Of a DNA stretch of 64,000 nt, positions 11,886-23,243 are shown in pieces. The stretch is from positions 104,510,912 to 104,574,911 of the forward strand of contig CM043963.1 in NCBI GenBank assembly GCA_014529385.2, read 5' to 3'. The position numbers and the translations under genes are program-made. The notes beneath the pieces were generated by a model. That model was not told where the DNA came from. It made no database searches and saw only the letters and a list, made by a program, of their open reading frames with translations. Numbering within the stretch: the first letter of the stretch is position 1; each line of letters opens with the position of its first letter. This DNA is from Adiantum capillus-veneris. Lineage: Eukaryota; Streptophyta; Polypodiopsida; Polypodiales; Pteridaceae.

Positions 11886-11988
11886 GTATACACACACCCA
11901 CAAGGAGATGAAGAAGAAGATGGAAATGGAGCAAGAGCACTCTTCAATTGCAAAAATGAGAGAATGAGTGATTTTTAGGTTTATGCGA

Positions 11989-11996
11989 CTTTTATA
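11989..11996 (-). promoter_or_regulatory. TATA box of LTR F
   Basis: TATAAAAG on the minus strand, about 155 bp inside the LTR start. This is a usual place for the U3 promoter of a plant LTR. Confidence 0.45.
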
Positions 11997-12151
11997 TGAG
12001 CTTGTCCATTCACACCTGGCCCATGCTTAGCCAACTAACCCTTGAATGTTCTAGTTAGAGTGCGTCTCTCACCGGAGATCACTCTTACCCTTTGCCTATT
12101 AGACCGACAAGCCGGCCCATGACTACTAGAAGTGGACGCCGGTGGTTAGCA

Positions 12152-12164
12152 TGCCCCCCTTCCT
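12152..12164 (-). other. Polypurine tract next to LTR F
   Basis: The minus strand reads AGGAAGGGGGGCA directly before TGCTAACC. This matches a plus-strand-synthesis primer site adjoining a 3' LTR. On the same strand the coding-like phrase DALLYSEGGIYIRKGG runs into it. Confidence 0.55.
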
Positions 12165-13844
12165 GATGTAGATTCCGCCCTCGGAATATAACAGTGCATC
12201 ATCGAGATCCACAATAAGAGTACCTGTAAGAAGAAGAAAAACAACATTGTGAAAGCTCAAAGTCAACATGTGCACGCATGCAATAAGTGAGATGCATACA
12301 TGATATTCTAGGAAATGCAAAAAAAAAAAAAAATCATGAAATGTAACATTGCCAACTAGAACAAGCGTAGTACCTGAATAAAATGCAATTGAGTTAAGGT
12401 CTATTAGATTGACTCTAAGAGAAGGACAAAAGAGCTAGGGCTAAAGTAAGTACTAGGTTGACCGACGTTAATTAAAAAATGTTGACTAAAGAGTAATTAA
12501 CCCTAGGAATGCTCGTTGGGGTCTAAAGACTAGTGATCTTATCACTTATACCACTTAAGTGTGGTCAACATAAAATACAAGGAAGTTTGTGCTATTTGCT
12601 TTCTCTTTTCTCTTGTTCTTTTTTTTGTTGTCATAGTTGCTACAAGTAGCTGGGGGACTCGAGGTCTCAAATACCAGCAAGCAGCTGGGAGACTTGAGGT
12701 CTCAAATACCAGCTTGAGCATAAACTAGCCGGGAGTCTCGAGGTCTCAAATACTAGCTTAATACATGGACTTCCACAACACAAGTCACACTTAGGTGGAA
12801 TAATCTAGAGAGAACTATATTCTCATAGCCTAAAACATTACTAAAGTTACTACAATTAATAGACTATTTAGGAATTGAAGTCAATAATTAAGTGGGCTAG
12901 TTTAGCTTAAGGTCCTGATACCTACTTAAATCCAACTAATAGACCAAACTAAAAGAGAAGAACAAGGTACTAGAAGTTTGAAAAAAATTATAGCATCTAA
13001 ATTGGCAATGTCACAACTTCATAAATTTTATGCATTGTTAGAAACTCAAATGACAAGATGCAAGCATGTAACTATGGAAAGCATAGATAAAAGGAAGTAG
13101 TACACCTGATATAATGGAGAACATCCATTGTAACATGTAAACATCCATTGTCGTTGTCCTTCGAAGGCATCCTTATGTAGTCACAAACTACACAAAAGTC
13201 ACCACCAAACATCTACCTTCCAGAGGGACATCAGTGGGAAAAAAGAACTTTGCTAATCACTAAACCCTAAAACAGAAACACTCCTATCATACTAATCCTA
13301 CTGTGGGATGGTAGTCTAACCTCACTATCCTATCTTATTGCAGTTTTAGAGAGAACCACGATTAAATTGTCAATCCATGGAATGAAGCTGACTCGACTAG
13401 TGCTTTGAGGCTACAAGAGGTTGTCAATCTCTCGAAAAAAACCTAACAACTTGCATCTAACTCAAGCCACACTCAAGTGACTGAAATCATCAAAAGCCAA
13501 TCGCTCATCGGCAAACAAATCACATCCGTTACAGCATCAAATGACATCCAAATGTAACAAAAATTCTAGGACAAGCTTATAAGACCTAAGCACACATGCT
13601 TATGGTCTCAAACCCTACTTTAGGTCAAGTGCCAAAATCGCGATTATTAACAACAGTGGATTTTTGAACTAGTCGTTTTCGACCCAGAATGCACCTAAAT
13701 GCTTAGCAATGATGCCCCAATACCCCGTTTATGCTTAGTTTTCAATTGTGAAGTGTAAATTCCTACTTATGATGAGATTAGGCCGCGGGTCGGCGACGCC
13801 AAAAGCTACGAATTACTGTGATGTGTTTACGTCAATGCGTAGAG
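12165..13844. other. Non-coding stretch with retroelement-like edges
   Basis: No recognisable protein is seen. On the minus strand its left end has a strong acceptor-like sequence (a T-rich run ending TTCTTACAG near 12221). Its right end has a donor-like CAG/GTAAGAGC near 13848, so it could be an intron of an old minus-strand transcript. It contains a three-copy AGCTGGGAGACT-type repeat and one copy of the ATCGCGATTATTAAC palindrome near 13636. Confidence 0.4.
12648..12760. repeat. Three imperfect tandem repeats
   Basis: AGCTGGGGGACTCGAGGTCTC, AGCTGGGAGACTTGAGGTCTC and AGCCGGGAGTCTCGAGGTCTC follow one another, each continued by AAATACYAGC. Spacing is about 35-45 bp. Confidence 0.8.
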
Positions 13845-14232
13845 CTCTTACCTGCGGTTGCAATGCAACAAACACGAATGCAATGTGACAATCGGGGAGG
13901 GAGTAGGAAGCGCAAGAAGGAAAGGAGTGAGCGCCGTTAGCTCACGCTGTATTTTATAATCCAAAAAACTTACAAATAACTTACAAAAATTGGCTTTTAT
14001 ACCTTAGTCAAGGTTTTTGGTGGTCAAAACTAATAATTTGGGAGCTCTAACTAAAGATATGCAATGACAGGTTGATACAATCTGGAAGCTTGTAGCCCTG
14101 GCTCATCAATTACAAGGTTTATTTGAAAAATAGGAGTTACAATATTCTCGATTTATCAAAAATAATAAATGTTTTACAATGAGAGCTCCAAAAAATGGTA
14201 TTCGTGGTATTCGTGTTAGCTTGCTGCTAACA
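13845..14232 (-). repeat. LTR-like sequence G, minus orientation (left edge uncertain)
   Basis: On the minus strand it starts TGTTAGCAGC right after the purine tract GAGGAGGGGGGGAA. It carries TATAAAAG at 13994-14001 (minus) and ends in a pyrimidine-rich leader. This has the layout of a 3' LTR with U3 promoter. The TG-start and purine-tract junction resembles that of LTR F, but the bodies differ. The terminal CA could be near 13849 or further left, and no partner copy was seen. Confidence 0.45.
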
Positions 14233-14249
14233 TTCCCCCCCTCCTCGCC
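14233..14249 (-). other. Polypurine tract next to G
   Basis: The minus strand reads GGCGAGGAGGGGGGGAA immediately before TGTTAGC. A decayed coding frame ends about 30 bp upstream of it. Confidence 0.5.
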
Positions 14250-15675
14250 TGTGTCGTCCCTTACACAACTTTATGGGCTGAAGTAGTCTTCAGGTTGATG
14301 GCTAGCGAGGCGGTCTTTAAGCGCATTGAGTGCTTTTTGGTATCTGATCTTTCTTTCTTTATCTAGCACTTGCAGGAATTACATGGTGACTTTATTCTTC
14401 AGCTCCACTACTGAGAAGCCTACAAAGTGTGATGTTAGGTTGCAAGGCCCAAAAAATTTTGTTCGCCAAGTGAAGAATCATGTGTAGAATGCTTCCTCAA
14501 ACGCCAGCATATTGTGAGAAGGTAAAAACATGCATCTGGCGTAGAAGCCATAGAGGACTTCTTCAAAAGGTTTCCCACTAAGATCATAGCACAACCCTTT
14601 GTTTCCCTCGAGGAATAACATCCACAAGGTGCCTGCTTGCTCTGGCTCATGGAACACTTTGATGCAGATGAGCAGCATTCGGCAGATTTTATACAGCATA
14701 GCACATGACAAATCTGGTAGATTTTTAAAGAATGACATGGCGCCCTTTAGGATTTTCACCATGTACTCTTCTGTCGGTGGGCCCTTTTCTGGAGCACGTA
14801 GTCTGCGGTAATTCAGCCAAGCTGGCCGCTTCTTCAGTAGTGCCTCGTGTGCTATCCAGGTCCTTACTCTTGGTATAGGACAGAAGGTTGGATCCTTTTA
14901 CAGGGCCGCAAGTGCTCTTGTGAACAGAATCAAGTACCTTGGATTCTTGTTCAACCAGCTCAACCTCCACTTCGGGTGGTCTTGATCTGCGCCCTTGACT
15001 TTCATGTTGGTGTAAAGCCTTTCTTTTACTTGTAGCAGCTCCACTTTAATCAGAGAGTAGGGCAAGGATTGTTGGTTCCATTGCACATTGATTTGATTGG
15101 GAGTGAGTTGCGTGACATTGACAGAATGAACTCTCAGCTCCCATTCCATTGCTGCCTTCCACTGCTCATCTACCTCTTGTGTAATTTTTTCCTTCAGTGC
15201 ATTTCCTCAGCCTTTTAGAGGTGGACCATTGGCACTGTGTCTGCTTCGCTAATGTGTATCTGAAACTCCTCCTTGCCACTTAGCTCTTCAGTTGGCTGTG
15301 TCTCCATCTCAGTGAATGAAATTGAGGGGATTTCTATTTGAGGTTGCTCTGAAGTGCCTGCCTCTTCTTGGGTTTCCGGCCATCCCTCTCTCAATAGCTG
15401 GTTGACTCTCTTGAGTTCTGCTATTTCTTTCAGCAGCTTGTCTTCTCTTTGGACCCAGATTAAAGACAGGTCTCTGTTCTGATACTGCTCCAATTTTAGC
15501 TCCAGCTCAAGGTCTCTATTCTTCTTCTCTATTGCCTTATAGACCTCGTCGGTTCCTTTGATCGAGGCCATGGATGGATTCTCTCTTATTTGCCGCAAGA
15601 ATATTGCCTGATCATTTATCCTTTTGGTTGAGCTTCTTCATGGCCCTCTCTGTTGCTTGCATGGCTCCTGTTCAG
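14250..15675 (-). pseudogene. Unrecognised decayed coding region ending at the G polypurine tract
   Basis: Several minus-strand frames (15215-15598, 14898-15149, 14478-14762) appear to be pieces of one protein joined by frameshifts. The upstream part is a charged, probably coiled-coil segment (AIEKKNRDLELELKLEQYQN, then REDKLLKEIAELKRVNQLL). The downstream part is richer in aromatics and leucine (LPDLSCAMLYKICRMLL, FEEVLYGFYARCMFL). On the minus strand an acceptor-like CTGAACAG precedes a possible ATG near 15668. I recognise no family. Its place just before a polypurine tract suggests a gag-like or captured open frame of an old LTR element. Confidence 0.4.
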
Positions 15676-15766
15676 TGAATAGAGTGTCAAAGTTAGCAAA
15701 TTTAACAGATTTTTCTTTGAAATGTCCTTCAGTCTGAAATGTTGACAATTTTGGTCCAATTTTCTA

Positions 15767-15788
15767 GTAAATAATTGCGATTATTTAC
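15767..15788. repeat. 22-bp near-perfect palindrome, copy 1
   Basis: GTAAATAATTGCGATTATTT followed by AC is a dyad with one mismatched pair. Related copies are at about 16060, 16200 and 16485, with a half-copy near 13636. Confidence 0.8.
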
Positions 15789-15983
15789 AGTTGAGTAATT
15801 TTTTCAACTTTTTGCCAATTTGACATGATAGGCTTGAAGTATATACCAATAGATACTCTGAGTGAAATATGGGCTCATTTGAATGCATAGGATGAAAATG
15901 GTACCAGAATGTGGCTTTAGGTCTCTGAAACAATAGATATAAAGGAAATTTGAGATTTTTAGCTCCAAATTTGTTCAAATTTG

Positions 15984-16270
15984 GCTAGGGAGCTTAGCAC
16001 ATCATGTACTTTGGATGTATGATGGCAAAATAGCAAAATTCCCCCATTTTGGCATGAACGTAAATAATCACGATAATTAACTTTTCTACCAAAATCAACA
16101 TTTTTTGGCACAACTTGGTTCTAGGCATTTTTGGCTAGTGGGCTTAGCACATCATGTATTTTGGATGTATGATGGCAAAATAGCCCATTTTAGCATGAAA
16201 GTAAATAATCGCGATTATTAACTTTTCTACCAAAATCAACATTTTTTGGCACAACTTGGTTCTAGGCATT
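15984..16270. repeat. Tandem duplication, unit about 145 bp, each with the palindrome
   Basis: GGCTAGGGAGCTTAGCACAT (near 15983) and GGCTAGTGGGCTTAGCACAT (near 16132) start two units. Both continue through GGATGTATGATGGCAAAATAG, the AATAATCRCGATWATTAAC dyad, and CATTTTTTGGCACAACTTGG. Confidence 0.85.
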
Positions 16271-16484
16271 TATAGGCTTTGTCTATGTGATATGAGGTGT
16301 TTTGGATAAAAAAATGTGGTCCATAACTCAAAAATTGGTTTGCAAAAACTTCTTTGCATTTTTGGCAATTTTCCAAGTTATATGTGATTACTTTGGCTCG
16401 TACTTGATTTTTGGCATGTATTAGGTGTCTACAAGTGATGGATGATGTGATGATGCAACTTTCAAGCCAAATACAGGCACAAGT

Positions 16485-16506
16485 AAATAATCGTGATTAT
16501 TTACCG
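16485..16506. repeat. 22-bp palindrome, isolated copy
   Basis: The AATAATCGTGATTATT core is extended symmetrically to GTAA...TTAC. It lies 290 bp beyond the tandem pair. Confidence 0.75.
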
Positions 16507-16610
16507 CAATCACATTTTTCTTGCAAAACTTAAAATTTTTTACCTAAACACATTCTATGCACCTAAAACAAGTCCTAAATTGAATACGGTAAAGTTTGGT
16601 CTTGTCGGCA

Positions 16611-16967
16611 TCACTTTATGCTTTGTCGACTGTGAAATCTCCGATTTTTGTGACTACACTGCCTGTTGAGTTGGCTAGTCACTTTTGAGGCTTTGGACAT
16701 GTCCGTAACATAGTTGTGAAGCAACTCATCCAATTTTAGCCCATTCGGAGTCAGTTTGACATCATATGTCGAATTTGACGGTTTGTAGCCTTCGAGCCGT
16801 TTTCTACTTTTCGAGGACTTTGCTTGATTGATTTCACGAAACCAATCATATACATTGTGTATAAACCTTGTAGGCAAGTTGTCTATGGAGTCAGAACCGA
16901 ATTCTGGCATCTGCCAAAAACCTAGCTTTTCTACTTGGGACCCCTTTGACCTTTGCCGAATGGTCAA
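16611..16967 (-). pseudogene. Unrecognised 118-codon open frame
   Basis: The predicted peptide is basic and contains LPTRFIHNVYDWFREINQAK and LTPNGLKLDELLHNYVTDMS. Composition looks coding-like, but I recognise no domain. It lies on the same strand as the degenerate frames on either side and could belong to the same old polyprotein. It may equally be chance. Confidence 0.25.
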
Positions 16968-17914
16968 TTGATGATATAGAAAGGTTCTATTATGTTAGGG
17001 CATGCTACAGTTCAATTCCCATCTAATTTGGTTGAGCTGACAGGCCGTTGTGGGTCAGTTTTTGGTCGTAGGTCTTCGTGCACTGCTCGGATTCTAGGGT
17101 TTTTTCTAGGGGTTTAGACTAGCTATCGACTGTACAAAGTGGATCATTGATGAGTAAAGAACTTACCCCTCATGTCTCATGTGAGACGGCGTTGAAACCA
17201 GGTGACTGTAGACTCCAGAAAAGACGCGCAAAAGAGGTCAAAAAGCTCTCTCTCCAAAGATAACAAGTGGAAATGAGGTGGTTTTAGCCTACCTGGGATA
17301 TCTATACCCGAACTTCCTAAACCATTTTTCCCTAGATTCCCCCGTTAGTCCTACTAGGCCATGAAATCTATGTTAGACTCAAAAATTTCCCCGATCGGAT
17401 TCCTGTAGCTCATTCTGCAAGAATTCTGCAAAAGTAGGTATGGCCGCCTAATTTAGGCTTCCCGCTTCCATCTTCTGATTTCATTGAAATTTTTTTTGTT
17501 TGTCCACCTTGTCTTTCTAATCACCATCGTGTCTTCAGTTTTTCCATCTAAGCTCCTTCGCTATTTAATATTAATTTTTGACATGTTTATTGAAAAAATC
17601 AAAGAAAATAACAAAATGCGCTAAAAAAGCGAAGTGAAAATCCAATAGTTAGAAAAATTCTTGAAAAACACAGCTTTTTTTTTTTTGCTAGATTTCTCTA
17701 TTTTTAAGTCCCAATATAAAAAAATATTGATAAAAAATAACCAAAAAGGACTATTTTTTATGCTTTTCTGATAGTATATACACTATTTACACTCATCTGG
17801 GAGATAAAATTCCCCTGTTGATGATATATAAGGGCATTAGTAGTTAATTTTTCAAAAAATCTCGCGTTAACATCAGACATTTTTCCTCCCTCTTCAAACA
17901 TTGCCCTTAATTAC
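16968..17914. other. AT-rich stretch, nothing recognised
   Basis: No open frame, repeat or element terminus is visible. Several A/T homopolymer runs occur around 17580-17760. Confidence 0.5.
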
Positions 17915-18193
17915 TTAGTATTCTTCTACCCCTCCTAGATGGCGTACTCCGAGACGACTGTGTGCATGGGTTGAACAATCGTGTCTATGCATAGCCATGG
18001 TTGGCTCTACCATGCTTTGAAGATCAATGCAGATCAAACCATTATGATGTGCAAGAGGTGGGTCTTGAGTGATTAACTCAAGGGTTTCTGATGTCTGTCT
18101 TCCAAAGAGCAAGTCATGTAGCTTGTGTGTTGTTTGCTTGATTGTGCCATCAGGATGCTTCAGCACACTGATTGCTTGAGATTTTGGTATCAA
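17915..18193 (-). pseudogene. Unrecognised 92-codon open frame
   Basis: The peptide begins MIPKSQAISVLKHPDGTIKQ and ends in a basic HSRLGVRHLGG stretch. It has no domain I can name. It lies downstream of the retropepsin relic on the same strand and may be a further remnant of that polyprotein. Confidence 0.2.
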
Positions 18194-18659
18194 AAATGGT
18201 TGTTGTCGAGCTTTTACCCGCCATTGGTAGCTTGGTTTGCTTGGTGCATAATGGTGTGGCTGAGTCTTCTAAGACTTAACTTTCCATTGCTTGATTGGTT
18301 TTACGGTTTGTGGAGAAGATAAGTGCTCTTTTTTCTTCCAAACCCATTTCGTGTTAGGTTCCCTTCTCGGAGAAGTGCGTCTCTGTGTTTTGATTCGTGG
18401 AACCGTCTTTGGTTTTGTTGATAATGTTTTGGGCACCCAGATTTGAATCAGTTTGTCCTAAGCTATGCTTTTGGTACCCAAATGTGACTGACTCCTTGCA
18501 TGCTACTTGTAGCATTTGCTTGTCGAGAGGACGGAGAAGATTGATTACTTTGTGGTTTGCTTTGCTAATAATTGCCTTTTCGTTCCTCCTTTCTTGGTGC
18601 AATTGGAACAATGAGTTGCCCGCCTTTAGGTGATGGCTTGAGCTGATTTGTATCCCAAT

Positions 18660-18960
18660 CTGGTATTTCTTTGTATGTCCGCATCCAGGGGATTCCAAGG
18701 ATCATCGTCTCATTCATGTGTTCGTCTGGTAAGCATACAAACTAATGTGGACATGAACATCCATGTACTATCACGTTCAAGTTAACTACCCCCAATGTTG
18801 GTGTTGGGTTCTTGTTGCATCCTTTGATAGTCACTATTCTTGATGTCAATGACTAAGTTGTTGCTTTCTTGTACGTGGAATAACTGACTGCATTTACTCT
18901 AGTTCCTGTATCGACCAAAGCATTTGTGTTATGATTTTTGAGCTATATTTTGATGCGAAG
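18660..18960 (-). pseudogene. Retropepsin (aspartic protease) domain located after an integrase tail
   Basis: In the same minus-strand frame as the integrase tail at 18943-19556, translation passes through one TAG. It then gives NALVDTGTRVNAVSYSTYKK, a textbook retropepsin active site with the D-T-G triad. About 65 residues later comes MILGIPWMRTYKEIPDW, the hydrophobic-G segment and C-terminal strand of the fold. Two more TAG codons interrupt the domain. All three stops are TAG and none shifts the frame. Gypsy proteases normally lie between Gag and RT, so the order here is unusual. Identification of the fold is firm; its origin (true architecture or rearrangement) is not. Confidence 0.75.
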
Positions 18961-19556
18961 GTCCATTCCATCTAGCCATTCATCATCTGTTGACACTGCA
19001 TCTTTCGACAATTCCCATTGTCGGTCATCTATTTCCAATGTGTTGATGGGAATAGGTATTTGTTGATTCTTGAGAGCAGCTTTCCTTTTGAGCACTCGAA
19101 GCCGAGCTTCTTCTTGGGCTTCATCAATAACCTCCTCTCGTTTTATCTTCCTTTGCTTGGCTGCATGCATTCTTTCCAGCAATTCATTGGTTAGCAGCAA
19201 ATTGTATTTCTTTAAATGACACCCGCTAATCCAATTAGCCATTGGTTCACCATGTAGGGTGGATAGCTTAACTGCTCCACTTGGAGACACATCTTTAATG
19301 ATAAACGATCCATTTTCTTTTTTCTTAAACTTGAGAATGTGTTGCTTAAGGGAATAAATTAAAACTAAGTCCCCTTTCTTGAAGACTTTTGTGATGAGAT
19401 GGGAATCAAAAAACTTTTTTTGTTTCTGCTTTTGTGCATAGATGTGAGCTGCAGCAATTAGCCTTTGCTCAGCTAGCTTTTCTAAATCTTCGAGTCTTTC
19501 TGACAATTCATGTCCAGTCCACTCAAGATTCTTTGCTACACTCTAAAATTAAGCAC
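18943..19556 (-). pseudogene. Ty3/gypsy integrase C-terminal (GPY/F-type) domain with long linker
   Basis: The segment reads HIYAQKQKQKKFFDSHL, then FKKGDLVLIYSLKQHILKFK, DVSPSGAVKLSTLHGEP and NWISGCHLKKY. This is the SH3-like tail of gypsy integrases that follows the DDE core. It continues into a charged helical linker (LLERMHAAKQRKIKREEVID). The open frame ends at a TAG at 18943 but resumes as retropepsin. No DDE core, RNase H or RT is found upstream. Instead the frame is preceded by TTAATTTTAG and about 1 kb of AT-rich non-coding DNA. Confidence 0.75.
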
Positions 19557-20674
19557 AAGATTTCAGATTTTAGTCTATTGGCAATGCAATTAAGCATATT
19601 TTTAATTCTTGCACACACATTTCATGCACATTTCACAATCACAAAGCATTTGGGTGCCCCAATTGATCATCAATCATTAAATCAAGTGGTCTTCAATTGA
19701 GCACACACATTCAATCTTTGCCCAATTTTTTGGCAATTAAACATATCCAATGATTGAATTAGCTTAACATACACATCAATTACATGATTGCATACTTATA
19801 TATCATCAATTCCATCAATTTCTATGCATGCACACACTCAAGATTAGGTGCACACACACTTGAATTTTATGGCAGTTTTTTCCTCTTTGGTGCATTACAC
19901 ACACAATGATCTTTATGCGCACACATGAATTCTTGATGAGAATTAAGCATTATCTTGTTACATACAAGTTTCACTAGTCAAAATTGACCATCAATTTCAT
20001 TCCAAGTGAATCCGATTAAGTGCAAAGTGTAGGTCAATTTATTTACACACCTAATTTTAGCAAGTGATTAACACACATTGAACCACATTAATGAATAAAG
20101 AGTTGAAATGAGTAGGTGATTGTACTTACAATGTAATCACACTCCAAGCTATTCCTTTGCTCCAGGTAGAGACGCATCATTGCACACACAAGTGTGTGCA
20201 CCACCAGCTCGGCTCCAAAATTGACAGTTGTAGGTCAAAAATCGAACACTCAAATCATTAAATTAGCACAATTAACTTGATTAGAGTGATGATTCCACCT
20301 CTTAGAAAGGGACTAAGAATACATTACACATCAAACTTAGTGGTTAGGTTAGTAAAATTAGTCAAAACTAGCATGGAAATGAAGCAAAATTAGTAAGGGT
20401 TTGTGAGAAATTATGGAAATTAGGGGTGAAATTAGGGGTTTGGGGTATTCATAACTCAAAAATTAGCTTACAATTACTTGCACACACAATCAAATCAAAG
20501 CGATGCTTGGCATACGAGAAATGGCATTGAGCTTTAAGGGGAGTATTGAGATATCAAGCTTATCACTAGCATGCCTTGGTGGACACATATATCTTCACCA
20601 GTGACACTACAAGTGGACTACACTGACTTGGTCTACCTACTGGAGTGATGGCACACTTATCCATCCAACTCACT
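19557..20674. other. AT-rich non-coding stretch
   Basis: Rich in CACACACATTCAATT-like phrases. No coding frame, LTR terminus or RNA gene is recognised. It ends at the left target duplication of element E. Confidence 0.5.
20670..20674. repeat. Left target-site duplication of element E (TCACT)
   Basis: TCACT directly precedes the left LTR and is repeated directly after the right LTR at 27881-27885. Confidence 0.85.
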
Positions 20675-20818
20675 TGTCAGGACAAGAGTAGGACCAGTCA
20701 CACGGCCAAGGGCCAGGATGGACATGCAGTCAAGGGGGTTCCTATATTTAGTAGGCCAAGGGCCTATATAGGGCATGGCTGGGTGGAGATTAGCATGTTC
20801 AGTCCCCATGCCCTTTCA
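20675..20818 (+). repeat. Element E 5' LTR (144 bp)
   Basis: TGTCAGGACAAG...CCCTTTCA with TG...CA ends. A CTATATAGGGC promoter-like box lies at about 20763. It differs from the 3' LTR at only a few positions by eye. Confidence 0.9.
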
Positions 20819-20819
20819 C

Positions 20820-20831
20820 TGGTATCATAGC
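20820..20831 (+). other. Element E primer-binding site
   Basis: TGGTATCATAGC, one base from the initiator tRNA-Met complement TGGTATCAGAGC, one base after the LTR. Confidence 0.85.
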
Positions 20832-20875
20832 TCAGGGAGGAGCGGGCTATGGAGGAGGGGGGAAATGCCTTGCAT

Positions 20876-20878
<3 letters not shown>

Positions 20879-20961
<83 letters not shown>
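20879..20961. repeat. (CT)n microsatellite, about 83 bp
   Basis: An uninterrupted CT run in the 5' leader of element E, about 50 bp after the primer-binding site. Confidence 0.98.
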
Positions 20962-20964
<3 letters not shown>

Positions 20965-23238
20965 TCATGGATGTTCAACCTAGGGGTTCTCTCGAAGCAA
21001 GTTTGCATGTCGCATGCAACACACAAGCAAGGCAAAAGACGTATGATGTTGTCCCAAGTCGGGGAGGAAGGGGAGCCGCAGCGTGGGCATGAAGGCTTAG
21101 CCCGAGGACAAGGAAGACGAAGGCAAAGGCACGGGTTATACACAGGCGGTCGAAGCCGAATTCACGTGCATAGCCGCTTGCGGCGAAGGGACGAAGTCTA
21201 GTGACCATCATGAAATACCGCACAGATGGGTTCTACAGGTTCGCGCGAGCGAAAGGACCGTTTCACGTTTCTACAGAGCTTGAGTTCGAGCAATTGGCGG
21301 CGCGTGCTCTGTTGTTTTCTCCTTGCACTGTCGTCTGTGGCCGCCATGGATGAAGCAAGAAGCTTCTTTTCATATTATTGGCACATGGGCGCCCTACTCT
21401 GGGCACCTTTCCTTACTAAGGGCCAATCCCCATGGCCATGCATACCAAGGTGTAAGGTTTTTGGCCTCGAGTGAAGGTGACATGCGTGGGCTAGCTTACA
21501 TGTATCACTAGATAACATGCATCGGCCATGCAGCAAGAAACAAATTGCAAAGTTTTGAAAGATCGACTTCCTAAAGACGGTTTGGGATTCGATAGTCGAA
21601 CAGAGAAGTTTTGGTAAACATACCATCATGGTTAACTTGATGATTGATCACAAGACTATGCGAAGATGGTGCAAGTTCTTAGGACTGCATGCACGAGCCA
21701 TGCAAAGCATAATACATAGTCGGCAAGACGTCGAGATCGGACCAAAGTGTCTCCATAATTCCACACAATATTCGACTAGATTGGCAAGAAGCTGGATCAC
21801 AAGGCTATATTGGAAAGTCGAGGTGAGTACCTCACAAGGTAAGCAATAGCTTTTCTCTTGTTTGATAGTTTTTGTACGGCATACTGCATAACACCATACT
21901 GCAACAAAGGTGAGTGCACTTTAAGCACTTCAAGCAAAAGCATGGCTTGTGACAATTATCATATACATTACATATTTGCTGCATATAATAATGAGAAGTA
22001 TCCAAATCAAGAACAGCTTGAGTACAAATAGCCTCTCTAGCATCTCAAGGAGTTTGGCATGACCTATCGCTAGAATTTGCTAGACAACTTCTACGAAAGC
22101 AAGATCCAGACGGGAAAGTTCACGGACTGCTGATGGTCTTATCTAGTCAAGGACAACCGTAATCAAGCTAAGCAGGTCGAGTCTCTTTGCTATGACAATC
22201 TGTCGTCAATAGCATTTGTTGGCAATGAGGCCAGACAAAGTTCTATGAAGCAAGACTTCAATTTATATATCTTGCATTGAAGCTGGCCACGTTCGGCATC
22301 TACTATGAGCATCCAAAACTGGGAAGGAATAGGAAATGTGTTTGCAGGTTATTTCATATTGCAAGTTATTTCATTTTGTACCAGACGCGTCTATAGAATA
22401 TACGACGGCGTCTGTGCAGATATGGCTATAAGCCATTTTGGAATGAGTTTTTCCTTCCAAATTTCATGACAACTGGTTGCAGCAACAACGACCAGATTAG
22501 CCAAGTTTAAGTTTTTCTTGTTTTTCCCTGTTTACACTTTACTTGGCAATTATTGTCATTGTGCAAAGCAAAGTGCTTTGGCAATTTTAGAAGAAGCACG
22601 GCTTTGAGGAACTCACAAAATAGGGAATATCAGCTCACAGAATCCTTACCAGTCTAAACTGTGCAAGGCACTTATGGTTTTGGTTATCACGTTTGAGGCC
22701 ATCACTCTCCACAAGGGCTTACAATTCCACATGCAAGGCATGCTAGTGAGGTGGATTTAATTCTACCGTTTCATGCATTATGCTTCCGCTATCACACTCG
22801 TAACTTTGTCAAGGACAAACTAAGGATGGATTGTTTACTATGCTTGTTGGTTGCTATCAACACACACCAACACTAACAGGAACCTAAATCAAGGACTTAT
22901 TGTACGGGCAAAGTGCCAATGCTAAGTCGTCCTAAAGTCACAACCCCATACATGGTAAGTGGGGCAAGCTGTGGCTTGTTTTTTCTCTTTCCTCTCTCGA
23001 TGACAGCATTATACAGGCAGACTGTTGCATGCTTACAGGATATGCTGCCAGTCAGGCATAAGATGTCTAAGACCACACATTCTGGGCACACACACAATAG
23101 AAATTTTAGGAAAGTTCCTCAGCCCAGCATGCTCTTCTTTTTGTTCTCTATCTCTCTCTCAAAAATAAAAGTAAAAAATGAAACTCTTTTAAGAAGCTTT
23201 TGATACATGTTTTACTCGTGAGTCAGCTTGAGCCAAGG
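20962..23238 (+). other. Element E interior, left part
   Basis: Only short unrelated frames occur in this stretch (for example 21226-21474). No retroelement domain or host protein is recognised. Confidence 0.5.
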
Positions 23239-23243
23239 TGCTC

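Noticed and set aside
12644-12760. CRISPR-like spaced repeat
   Set aside because: Only three imperfect units with related spacers, in a plant genome; an ordinary tandem repeat.
18354-18698. A 114-codon minus-strand frame starting MESPGCGHTKK
   Set aside because: It overlaps the retropepsin end in a different frame. The protease frame, although it contains stops, has the recognisable domain.
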